DNA from: Terriglobia bacterium
GTDB lineage: Bacteria; Acidobacteriota; Terriglobia; Acidiferrales; UBA7541
Length of the DNA: 64,000 bases
Direction of reading: 5' to 3'
NCBI GenBank assembly: GCA_020073585.1
Contig: JAIQEV010000001.1
Location: 1-64,000 of the forward strand
Part shown: in pieces, positions 53,206 to 60,959 of the stretch
Layout: each line of letters begins with the position of its first letter
Position numbering within the stretch: the first letter of the stretch is position 1
Made by a program: the position numbers and the translations under genes
The notes under the pieces: generated by a model
The model's database searches: none
Seen by the model: only the letters and a program-made list of their open reading frames with translations
What the model was told of the DNA's origin: nothing

Positions 53206-54735
53206 CTACTCCTCCGTCCCAAAGACGAAACCGCTCACCGTCCCGGACGCGCTGACATCCGCCTTCAACGCATTGTTGGCCGCGGAGGAGAGGATTCCAT
53301 TTCCCATGTGGGGAGAGTTCTGACCGATCCCCGCCGCCAGCAGCGGGGTGCGAATGACCTCCGTGGCCGAATCGAGCAAGATCACCGAACCGGCCACGCT
53401 GAGGCTGAGGGCGTAGCCCATGAGCCGGAACTTCTTCCCGGCGGTCGGCGTCCAGAGCGTCGCCGGCGTTCCGGCGGTGACGGACACGGCGGCGATGGTC
53501 TTGTATACGCCGGGCGTTCTCGGCATTTCAGTAAGCAGACCCGCGCCTGTAGCTTTGACGAGCTGCGGCATCACGCCGAGAAGCGCGGAGCGCAAGTTGA
53601 CGCCGTCCGTGGACACCCACGGCGACCAGAAGGCATTCTGGCCGTCGGTGTTGCTGTATTGATTGACGTTATAGAAAAAGAGGGAGCCGCCGGGTCCCGT
53701 GCCTATCGGGGAAGAGCCTGCGTATTCCGTCGTGGCAATTTCAAAACTGTTCGGGCTGACGTTGCCGTTGATGTACTTTACGCGCCAGTATCTCTTCACA
53801 AGAGTGGCGACGAAAGTTCCAAATTGAGCCGTCAAATAGCCGCCGGTGGCCTGCGTGATAAGCGCGGCGTTGCCGTTCGGGTCGTCCGTGCACTCGATGT
53901 AACAGCCGTCGCTGGACGCGTTCTGCCAGACGTTCGCGTAGAAGGAGCACTCCACGATCGTCGCTCCCGTCGGCATCGAGTCGTACCAAGTGGAGGATGA
54001 CGGGTAGTAGGTCGTCGTATTGGCGGCGGGCGGCGTCGTGGTTACGACATTGGTGTATTTTCGCTGGATGGACCGCACGACCGGGGCGGCTTCCGATCCA
54101 ACGGGAGACGTGGTGGCAGCGGCTACCGCCGCTCCGCCCCACTGCGCGACATTCTGACTGAGTGTGCCCGCCAGTTTGTCGTAGATCGAGCGCAGCCATC
54201 CGCGAATCCCGGTTCCCGGAATCGAAGGCGGAGCAGCGCCATCGGTCCCCAGGCTCGCCTCGGTCGCCGCTCCGCCCGGCAGTGGAAGCGCCGCGGCGCT
54301 GACCGGCACGGCCGACGCGCGCATCTGCGTATCCGTCAGAGGCCCGGTCACCGCCTGCGGAGATGGGAAAACGACCTCGGCCTGGCCGCTGGCGTTCGAT
54401 TTCAGCCGCTGCACGTTCGTTCCGTCGAACGCGCCTGCCTGGACCGGAGGCCGCGTCGGGACCGATCCGGGAGCGTCGGGACCGCTGACGATCGGGTCGC
54501 CAGGGACGTATTTCTGGGTCGCGCCGTCGAAAATCAGCAGTTGCCCATCCGCCGGAGCCTGCGCCATGACCGCGATTCCCTGAATCGTCGCCGCGTCCGC
54601 TTCGACTTTGACCACTCCCGTGCCCGTGCCGACGAAAAGCTCGTGCGTGTCGGTGCAGAACAAAGGCTCTCCCAGGGCGGCGCTCGCCGGGAGGTTCGCC
54701 TTCAGACCGCGCCGGATTTCAATCGTGTAGGGCAT
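53206..54735 (-). CDS. Tail fibre-like protein with Mtd-type N-terminal domain
   Basis: A 509-residue protein. Residues 1-45 (IEIRRGLKANLPASAALGEPLFCTDTHELFVGTGTG) match the short N-terminal domain shared by phage tropism determinants and fibres, with I-R-R-G, G-E-P and T-D-T positions. Long Ala/Thr/Gly-rich beta segments follow. Likely a receptor-binding or decoration fibre. Its site between head-joining and tail-terminator genes is unusual for a fibre. Confidence 0.72.
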   Translation of the reverse strand: MPYTIEIRRGLKANLPASAALGEPLFCTDTHELFVGTGTGVVKVEADAATIQGIAVMAQAPADGQLLIFDGATQKYVPGDPIVSGPDAPGSVPTRPPVQAGAFDGTNVQRLKSNASGQAEVVFPSPQAVTGPLTDTQMRASAVPVSAAALPLPGGAATEASLGTDGAAPPSIPGTGIRGWLRSIYDKLAGTLSQNVAQWGGAAVAAATTSPVGSEAAPVVRSIQRKYTNVVTTTPPAANTTTYYPSSSTWYDSMPTGATIVECSFYANVWQNASSDGCYIECTDDPNGNAALITQATGGYLTAQFGTFVATLVKRYWRVKYINGNVSPNSFEIATTEYAGSSPIGTGPGGSLFFYNVNQYSNTDGQNAFWSPWVSTDGVNLRSALLGVMPQLVKATGAGLLTEMPRTPGVYKTIAAVSVTAGTPATLWTPTAGKKFRLMGYALSLSVAGSVILLDSATEVIRTPLLAAGIGQNSPHMGNGILSSAANNALKADVSASGTVSGFVFGTEE

Positions 54736-55106
54736 CAGAATGGACCGCCGTCGAGAACGTTTGTCGCCCCGCCGCCGCTGGGCGGCGGCACGGGTCCGGA
54801 CCCCAAAAGAAGTTTCGTGAGTCCGCCGTCGCTCTCCCGGATACGCTCGCGCACGGTGAAATTCTTGCCGCCGGCGATGACCGCATCGTCGATCTTCGCC
54901 GCCGGAAAAGCGGAGGTTTGAATCGTGAGAGTCGTCGCCGTGGCCACCACCTCGCCGCGGTGCGCGTCCTGCACGAGGATCTGATCCGCCTCGTCGAGCA
55001 AACCGATGCCGCCCACTCCTCCCACGGTGATGGCGATGCCCATGTCCGCCAGGAGGGCGGGGATATCGGCATCACCGAACGCGGGAGCAGTGGACGGCGC
55101 CGGCAT
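54735..55106 (-). CDS. Head-tail joining protein, gpFII-like
   Basis: A 123-residue protein. GIGLLDEADQIL, VATATTLTIQTSAFP and KNFTVRERIRESDGGLTKLLL match the small head-tail joining family of lambda FII type. It is coupled by overlap to the fibre gene downstream. Confidence 0.8.
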   Translation of the reverse strand: MPAPSTAPAFGDADIPALLADMGIAITVGGVGGIGLLDEADQILVQDAHRGEVVATATTLTIQTSAFPAAKIDDAVIAGGKNFTVRERIRESDGGLTKLLLGSGPVPPPSGGGATNVLDGGPF

Positions 55107-55367
55107 TTACTTCCTGACCTTCGGCGGCGGGCCGGAGACCCGCTGCGGCGGAGGATCGGCGTTCCCCGGGTGCTCCATGCGATTGACGGTTGCGGGAGCG
55201 GGCTCCGGTTCATCGCCTTCCTCGAGATGCTGGACGGCGGACCCTTCGCCGATGAGCCGGTGCGCGAGCGCGCGCGGCACGTCGTGGATTTCGCCGGCCT
55301 CCGCGTGCTCGCCGGCCAGGATGATGGATCGCGTGAGCCGGAGCCGCTTGATGTTGCTGTCTGCCAT
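55107..55367 (-). CDS. Small prophage protein between capsid and connector genes
   Basis: An 86-residue protein with a short beta-rich start (IKRLRLTRSIILAGEHAEAGEIHDVPRALAHRLIGEGSAV), typical of small proteins coded after capsid genes, and a Pro-rich tail. Role unknown. Confidence 0.65.
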   Translation of the reverse strand: MADSNIKRLRLTRSIILAGEHAEAGEIHDVPRALAHRLIGEGSAVQHLEEGDEPEPAPATVNRMEHPGNADPPPQRVSGPPPKVRK

Positions 55368-55393
55368 GAGGACCTTGCCTCTCTGCGACGGAG

Positions 55394-55416
55394 GCGGGCG
55401 GATTTAGTCCGCCCGC
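55394..55416 (-). terminator. Hairpin after the capsid gene
   Basis: Nine-base-pair perfect stem GCGGGCGGA/TCCGCCCGC with five-base loop between the capsid stop and the next start. It has no T run, so it may act as an mRNA-processing or stabilising hairpin instead of a terminator. Confidence 0.45.
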
Positions 55417-55459
55417 GCCACGCGCCGCTTCATACGCCCCGGGATACCGGGGGAAGGAA

Positions 55460-57565
55460 TTAGATGGTCTTGACGTATTTCGCGACGACGAACGCCAGGG
55501 GGTACTTCAGCGTGACGTCGGTGAGCATGAACGTGGTGAGCTCGATCATCCCCTGCTTCTTCAGCCGGTAGGGATCGACCACGAGCTCGAACCCGCTCCC
55601 CCACATGCCGATGACCATCGACTCGAAAATGCCCCGGACGATCGTATGCAACGTCGCGCCGCTGGTGCCCTTCGTGGAGTTCTTCGTGACCTGGTTCGAG
55701 GACCGCCCGCGGTACCCATCGACGGTCGAATCGTCCGCCCAGATGGGCAGGCCGATGGTGTTCCCCAAACGCGCGGTGCGCTTCAGGGTGGACTTCACGC
55801 CGGGCGTGGTGAGCCACGCGCCTTCGCCGAGCTGATCCGCGTTGGCGTCCTCGAGCTTCTCGGACATGAACACGATGTCGTCCCACGCGGGAGCGCCGCC
55901 GTTGCCCACGTCGGAGATCATGACGTAGGACTGCACGCCGGCCGTGGCCGTGATTCCGGTCGGCTGGTTCGCGCCGCCGCCGACGATGGCGACGCTGTCG
56001 ATGGCGAGCGCGAGGTCGCGCGCGAGGTCTTCGCGCACGAGCGTGTCGACGTCCACCACCGCTTGCGCCAGCAACTGGCGGGAATAGCTCGAGGAAGACT
56101 GGTAGGTCTTCGGGGAGCTGGCGATCGAGCCGAGCGTCAGCGCGGAGTCGGCGACATCGGCACCAGGGTTTTCACCCACCCACGAGCCGGTCGCTTTCCC
56201 GGTCTGCTTCGGGTAGGAGACGTTGTCGCGGAGACCCGCGATGGTGCGCGCGCCGAGTTCCTTGACGCGCATGGTGTTGTAGAGGTACTGGATGAACTCG
56301 CCCGGCTCGGTGAACTTCAATTCCTGACCGGCCGTGGCGGTGGCCGAATCGAGACCGGCGCGGGTTTTGAGCAGATTCCCGAACCGCTTCTGCAGCTCGG
56401 GATTCCAGGCGTGGCGCAGGCTCCACGGCACGAACAAACCGCCGTGGCTTTCCCGGGACCAACCCTTCTCGATCTGCTGCGAGATCTCCATCTCGAAGGA
56501 GTTCTCGCGCTTCGCGGCGCCGCCGTTCGAAGCCGCCTCGATGTTCTGGATCGCGGTCATGATCCCGCGCGCCAGGTTGTACTCCTTCTGCTCCTTCGCG
56601 GTCAGGTCCAAGCGGTCCTGCATTTCGGCGGGAGGCTGCACGAGCGGCTTCGCTCCGCGCTTGGCGACTTCCTCGAGCACCTCGCGCGAGAACGCGTCGA
56701 CGGACTTTCCGTCGGCGACGGCCTGCGCGACACGCTCCTGATCGATCTGGTGGACCTTGCCGAGCCGAATGATTTCAGCGGCGGCGGTCCGGGATTCTGC
56801 GATTTGAGTCTGCGTTTCCACGATGACCTCCTTGAGATTCGGCTCGGAAGCCGGATTTGCACTGCGAATTGAAACCGGGTACTGCCTGCCCGCGGCCTTG
56901 CGATCGTTGCCCACGGTCGGGTCGGCGGGGACTCCGACCGAACTCGCCTCCATCGGCATCCACTTCGTCGCGCGGTACGTGTCGCCTTCCTCTTTCGAGG
57001 ACTTCTCGAGCGTGTACTCGCTGACCATGTAGCCCACGGAGATGAACCGCCGGATGCCGTCCTGGATGTCCGTCTTGATTTGCTGCGCCGGAGCGCTCCG
57101 GGAGAACCGCACCCGTCCGCGAAGTTTCTTGTCGTCGCCGACCTTGACCTTCTCGACGATGCCGATCACCGACTGCGCGTCGTGCGAATCGAGAAAAGAG
57201 AGGCCTAGCTTCGCGCGGGAGAGGTCGATGGCTTCGGGAGAGTGATCGAGGATTTCCTTCCCGAACCAGCGGGCCACGGGATACTCGGAAGAGATGGAGA
57301 TCGCGAAGCGGTCCTCATCCCGCTTGCCGGCGGCTTCCTTCCCCTCGTTCCCGGTGTCGTCGGAGTTTTCCTCCGTCTCGTCGTCGTCATCGTCCGGGTC
57401 CGGCGGCTCCCCGGCATCTTTCTTGGCCTTCCGGCGCAAGAGACGAGCCTCGCGTTCCGCCGGCGTCAGTCTCTTGATCGGGACCATTTCGAGGATCTGG
57501 AAGTCCCGGCTCAGCATTGGGAGCGAGTCTCCGAGCTTTTCGATTTTGCGTTCCAATGGCTTCAT
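55460..57565 (-). CDS. Prohead protease-major capsid fusion (HK97 fold)
   Basis: A 701-residue protein. The N-terminal third is a prohead protease (SFLDSHDAQSVIG with catalytic His; FISVGYMVSEY with catalytic Ser), preceded by an acidic linker rich in Asp/Glu (54-72). Residues about 250-360 are a helical scaffold-like delta region. The HK97 capsid domain follows (QELKFTEPGEFIQYL, VDVDTLVREDLARDLALAIDSVAIVGGGANQPTGI, ending LAFVVAKYVKTI). Self-cleavage should free the capsid protein. Fused forms are known, so this is not a sequencing artefact. Confidence 0.9.
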   Translation of the reverse strand: MKPLERKIEKLGDSLPMLSRDFQILEMVPIKRLTPAEREARLLRRKAKKDAGEPPDPDDDDDETEENSDDTGNEGKEAAGKRDEDRFAISISSEYPVARWFGKEILDHSPEAIDLSRAKLGLSFLDSHDAQSVIGIVEKVKVGDDKKLRGRVRFSRSAPAQQIKTDIQDGIRRFISVGYMVSEYTLEKSSKEEGDTYRATKWMPMEASSVGVPADPTVGNDRKAAGRQYPVSIRSANPASEPNLKEVIVETQTQIAESRTAAAEIIRLGKVHQIDQERVAQAVADGKSVDAFSREVLEEVAKRGAKPLVQPPAEMQDRLDLTAKEQKEYNLARGIMTAIQNIEAASNGGAAKRENSFEMEISQQIEKGWSRESHGGLFVPWSLRHAWNPELQKRFGNLLKTRAGLDSATATAGQELKFTEPGEFIQYLYNTMRVKELGARTIAGLRDNVSYPKQTGKATGSWVGENPGADVADSALTLGSIASSPKTYQSSSSYSRQLLAQAVVDVDTLVREDLARDLALAIDSVAIVGGGANQPTGITATAGVQSYVMISDVGNGGAPAWDDIVFMSEKLEDANADQLGEGAWLTTPGVKSTLKRTARLGNTIGLPIWADDSTVDGYRGRSSNQVTKNSTKGTSGATLHTIVRGIFESMVIGMWGSGFELVVDPYRLKKQGMIELTTFMLTDVTLKYPLAFVVAKYVKTI

Positions 57566-59115
57566 TTGCCCCTCCCGAGTGAAATAAGGCGGGTCGCGCC
57601 GCCGGCCGCGGATTTCTTGCCTTCCCCGTCATTCGCGGCCGCGTCGTCGCCCTCATCCTCTTCGGTGGTGATGTCCTTGGGACCCTTGTCGACCGTAGGA
57701 GCCTTCGCCGCGATGGTCAGCTCGAGGCCGTATTCCTCCGCGAGTTGCTTCTCTTCCGACAACGCCTCGAAGACTTCCTCGACGTCGCCGCCCTGCTCCG
57801 AGATGAGAGCGTCGCGCGAGGTGAGACCCGCGCCGATGGCGAGAATTCCCGCCTGCACGTCCTTGAGCGGATCGACCCAGACCCATCCGCGCGGCTCCCA
57901 TTTGCCGGCCAGGAAGCGCGAGGGATCGCGGGAATCGAGCACCAGGGAGCCGGAGAGCAGCGCCATCGACATCCACTGCTCGAAAATCGGCTGGAGCATC
58001 TGCTCCTTCATGAGCGACTGCAGCATCTTCCACTGGTCGCGTTCGATGAGCAGGCCGGAGCGCATCGAGGAATAGTTGACGCCTTCTAGGTCGGAGGCGA
58101 GCGCGTTGTAGGAAACGCCCATCGAGGATGCGACGAAGCGGAGCATGGCCTTCACAAACATCGGGAAAGCGGACGCGGGATGGTCGGGATTCCACTGCGA
58201 GAACTTCATGCCCGGCGGAAGCGTTTCGATGACGCCGGGCTGCGCCTCGATCCGATATTTCGCGTCCGGGTTCGGTTCGACGAACTGCGATGGGTCGGTA
58301 TATTCGAGGAAACCCATCTTCGCGGCTCCGGTGCGCGCGGCGACGAGCTCCGCCTCGACATAACCCCCGAGCATTCGCATCTCGACCATGCATGGGTGAA
58401 ACCAGGTGATCCCGCGGGTTTGGTTGATCCGCTCCGGGTCGTAGAGATGGAGGATCTGGTCCGCGGGGATTCGCTCGCGGAGCAGGGAGCCGCCGAGATC
58501 GGAGGGGTGCTTCAGATTGACGTGGTAGGCGACCGGACGTCCCCACTCGTCCACCTCGATGCCCATGCGAATTTCGTTCTCGGTCTTGGAAGCGAAGCGC
58601 GAGAAGAGATGGTCGACCTGGTCGGCGTCGATGAGCTGCAGGGCGAAGCGGTGCTTGTTGTTGAACCCGCGAATCGACCGAACGAAGACCTCGCCGTCGG
58701 TCGCGATGTTCTTCAGCACGAGATTCTGGACCGCGCGGAAAGAGAGCTTTCCGTCGGCGGTGCAATTTCCTTTTTTCCCCCATTCGGTCCAAGCATCCTC
58801 GATCTTTTGGTTGAACGCGGCGTTCAGAGTTTTGTCATTGTTCCGCACCTGCGCCTGGTAGCCGATGCCCTTCTCCCCGAGGACGTTCGACGTGAGGATT
58901 TTCAGATAGGACTTCGCGACGGCATTGTTGCGGGACAGTTCGCGCGCACGGGCGCGGAGCAGCCGCATGTTCCCCTTGATTTCCTGATCGGCGGAGAGGA
59001 TCGAAGCGATCCAGTCCATCGTCAGGCGGCCGCCCATCGCGCCGTTGAAAACGGTGAGCGCGCGCTTGCCCGTCACGAGAGCGGAGAGCCGGCGGAACCA
59101 GGCGGGTGATTTCAT
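57562..59115 (-). CDS. Portal protein, lambda gpB family
   Basis: A 517-residue portal protein of the lambda type (PF05136): RARARELSRNNAVAKSYLKILTSNVLG, DGEVFVRSIRG, LQLIDADQVD, IPADQILHLYDPERINQTRGITWFHP, GVSYNALASDLEGVNYSSMRSGLLIERDQW. An acidic Ala/Asp/Glu tail ends it. The internal ATG at 59115, coupled by ATGA to the previous gene, was chosen; the frame upstream of it is not portal-like. Confidence 0.92.
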   Translation of the reverse strand: MKSPAWFRRLSALVTGKRALTVFNGAMGGRLTMDWIASILSADQEIKGNMRLLRARARELSRNNAVAKSYLKILTSNVLGEKGIGYQAQVRNNDKTLNAAFNQKIEDAWTEWGKKGNCTADGKLSFRAVQNLVLKNIATDGEVFVRSIRGFNNKHRFALQLIDADQVDHLFSRFASKTENEIRMGIEVDEWGRPVAYHVNLKHPSDLGGSLLRERIPADQILHLYDPERINQTRGITWFHPCMVEMRMLGGYVEAELVAARTGAAKMGFLEYTDPSQFVEPNPDAKYRIEAQPGVIETLPPGMKFSQWNPDHPASAFPMFVKAMLRFVASSMGVSYNALASDLEGVNYSSMRSGLLIERDQWKMLQSLMKEQMLQPIFEQWMSMALLSGSLVLDSRDPSRFLAGKWEPRGWVWVDPLKDVQAGILAIGAGLTSRDALISEQGGDVEEVFEALSEEKQLAEEYGLELTIAAKAPTVDKGPKDITTEEDEGDDAAANDGEGKKSAAGGATRLISLGRGK

Positions 59116-59723
59116 CGCGCCAGCCCCGTGACGTCTTGCCAGGTCGGCGGGTAATCCGGCGATTCCGGCTCGAGCGTGAACGCCACGCGGTGCGGGACCC
59201 CGAGCTGGCCGGGATTGTTCTGCCGCCAGATCGCGGCGCGGAGTTCGCCGCGGATCGTGCGGAGCTCGGCGATGGGGATTTTGCTGACGGAGCGCCCCGC
59301 GATTTGGTAGGCCTGAATGTCCGCCGTGAGCCGTCCGGAGATCGCGGCCTCGACGATGGCGAGCGTCTTCTCCTCCCAGGTGTTGAACACGCCGGCCGCG
59401 GAGATGCCCACGTTCGGCTCGATATTGATCACGAGCTGATCGCCCGTGATGTCGTAGGTCTCGCCGGTGCCCGCGTTGGTGAGCCGCTCGGCGTAGCGGA
59501 AGGGACCGGGGTTCAAGCTGGCGGTATCGGCGGGAAGGAATTCGATCTGGAAGATATTGTTGAGGACCGTCGCGGCTTTGTTGAACTTCTGGGTGAGGCC
59601 ATTCAGGTAGATCGTGTAGGCCCATCCGTCCGCCGGCGAGAAGTCTCCGAGCGAGCGGGTGAATTTTACCGTTGTCCCCGCGGGGAAGTGATCCGGCACG
59701 ACGTCGGGGATGATCGGCGGCAT
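59112..59723 (-). CDS. Head completion-type protein with gpW-like C-terminus
   Basis: A 203-residue protein directly upstream of the portal gene. Its C-terminal part (AYQIAGRSVSKIPIAELRTIRGELRAAIWRQ) resembles the helical core of lambda gpW, which joins portal and tail. The N-terminal 120 residues form a beta-rich domain (TTVKFTRSLGDFSPADGWAYTIYLNG) seen in other phage structural proteins. It seems to combine two modules. Confidence 0.68.
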   Translation of the reverse strand: MPPIIPDVVPDHFPAGTTVKFTRSLGDFSPADGWAYTIYLNGLTQKFNKAATVLNNIFQIEFLPADTASLNPGPFRYAERLTNAGTGETYDITGDQLVINIEPNVGISAAGVFNTWEEKTLAIVEAAISGRLTADIQAYQIAGRSVSKIPIAELRTIRGELRAAIWRQNNPGQLGVPHRVAFTLEPESPDYPPTWQDVTGLAR

Positions 59724-59796
59724 TGCCTATAAAATAGGGCAAGCCGATTATTTGCAACGACTAGAGACTTTCTCAGGCGGCGATTTCGACAAGAGG

Positions 59797-59826
59797 ACGG
59801 CTCCCGGAGGGCGCTCCGGGAGCCGT
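59797..59826. other. Strong hairpin between zinc ribbon and gpW-like genes
   Basis: Perfect 13-base-pair stem with a four-base loop, lying in the 134-base gap. There is no T run on either side, so a role in mRNA processing or attenuation is as likely as termination. Confidence 0.6.
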
Positions 59827-59857
59827 GGATGGATGGAAGTGGCTAGACCAGGAGATT

Positions 59858-60133
59858 CTAGCGCGAAGCGGCAGCGGAATCCACGGGAAGACCTTGGGAA
59901 GAGCGGAACTGCTGCAACAGCGCGCGGCCTCTGGGAGTGTCGATGGGGATGATATTCTTCGAGCCGCACGAGCGGCAAACTTTTCCCTTGGTCGACAGCC
60001 GCCAGATCGAATAGAGCAGGCCAGGCAAAATCATCATCAGCCACAGAAACAGTTCCAGGATGATCGAGCCCTTCATGTCCGATTTCGGGATTCCGGTCGT
60101 CCCACAGTCAGAACAGATCATTTGCTTCGCCAT
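59858..60133 (-). CDS. Double zinc ribbon membrane protein
   Basis: A 91-residue protein with CSDCG near the N-terminus, a hydrophobic segment (ILELFLWLMMILPGLLYSIW) and CRSCGSKNIIP after it. The two CxxC knuckles could form one zinc ribbon astride a membrane anchor. GGAGGG precedes the ATG at 60133. It lies in the head gene cluster, where a membrane protein is unexpected; function unknown, possibly superinfection-related. Confidence 0.7.
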   Translation of the reverse strand: MAKQMICSDCGTTGIPKSDMKGSIILELFLWLMMILPGLLYSIWRLSTKGKVCRSCGSKNIIPIDTPRGRALLQQFRSSQGLPVDSAAASR

Positions 60134-60190
60134 TTGGCCCTCCAGAGAGTAGCTTACTGAGAGAAACTGCAATTCCCTATATTACTTGCG

Positions 60191-60400
60191 TCATTGTTCC
60201 GAAGAAGCAACATCCGTCTCCTTGATGGTCAGCCGGATTTCACTGACATGTTTCCCGGCGACACCCGGCCGCTCGCGGAGTTCCCACAGAGCCCGCGATG
60301 TGGCGACCGCGACATTGCTGGCGGTCACCGTGGCGGTTTGCCACGCGGCGTGCGCCGGTTTAACTTCCGGGAAAAATGCGGTGATGATGAACTTTTTCAC
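60191..60400 (-). CDS. Small prophage protein
   Basis: A 69-residue protein with a GTG start at 60400 that overlaps the stop of the preceding gene; GGAGGGG lies upstream. VKKFIITAFFPEVKPAHAAWQTATVTASN suggests a small beta-alpha domain. No family recognised. Confidence 0.6.
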   Translation of the reverse strand: MKKFIITAFFPEVKPAHAAWQTATVTASNVAVATSRALWELRERPGVAGKHVSEIRLTIKETDVASSEQ

Positions 60401-60570
60401 GGCTTGCCCCTCCTCGCGCATTTCCGGCGGTGCCGTTGCTCGCAGAGCCGTTCGAGATCATGCCGGAAGTCGGGACAGCGCGCGGCCCGGATGCTCGCCC
60501 GGATGCTCGCCCGGATGAAGTAAACCAAGGCGGCGAACGAGAGCACGAAGACCGTTCCGCTCCAGTTCAC
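60397..60570 (-). CDS. Very small prophage membrane protein with Arg-rich tail
   Basis: A 57-residue frame between GTGA overlaps at both ends: GTG at 60570 overlaps the stop of the gene before and its TGA overlaps the GTG of the next. It has one hydrophobic segment (VFVLSFAALVYFI), then IRASIRASIRA from a repeated DNA unit, then Arg/His/Cys-rich residues. Not in longer ORF lists because of size. Confidence 0.55.
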   Translation of the reverse strand: MNWSGTVFVLSFAALVYFIRASIRASIRAARCPDFRHDLERLCEQRHRRKCARRGKP

Positions 60571-60890
60571 GATTGCACCTTCGCGCCGAACGTGGCCCGC
60601 GAGTTTTCCATCCGCGTTTGCACGGCAGCGGCGCTCAAGTCGCGCTCCCAGAGCGCGAGACTGGTGCCGGTGACCGGATCGCGGAAGTAGACCAGCGTGC
60701 CCCGGGGCGGGTAGGCCATCGATCCGCAGAACTGCGCGCCGGCGGATTCGATGATGCGTTGTGCGGAGAACGGCGAATCGGGTAGGATTTCGTTAGCCGA
60801 CATGGCGACTGACCTCGCTTTGTTGGTTAGGGGCCTGCGGACGTTCGAAGCGTCCGTGGGTCCCGACTTCCCTTTCAGGTTGCTCTTCAT
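60567..60890 (-). CDS. Small prophage protein downstream of terminase
   Basis: A 107-residue protein from the ATG at 60890, which has AGGAGA four bases upstream. An internal ATG (60803) with GAGGT would give 78 residues. The C-terminal half (PPRGTLVYFRDPVTGTSLALWERDLSAAAVQTRM) looks like a small folded domain; no family recognised. Confidence 0.6.
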   Translation of the reverse strand: MKSNLKGKSGPTDASNVRRPLTNKARSVAMSANEILPDSPFSAQRIIESAGAQFCGSMAYPPRGTLVYFRDPVTGTSLALWERDLSAAAVQTRMENSRATFGAKVQS

Positions 60891-60959
60891 AACTTCTCCT
60901 GTCCATAGGACTGAAGTACCAATTTTTCCTTCGCCTCGGGTTCGCCCGGGGACCGGTCA

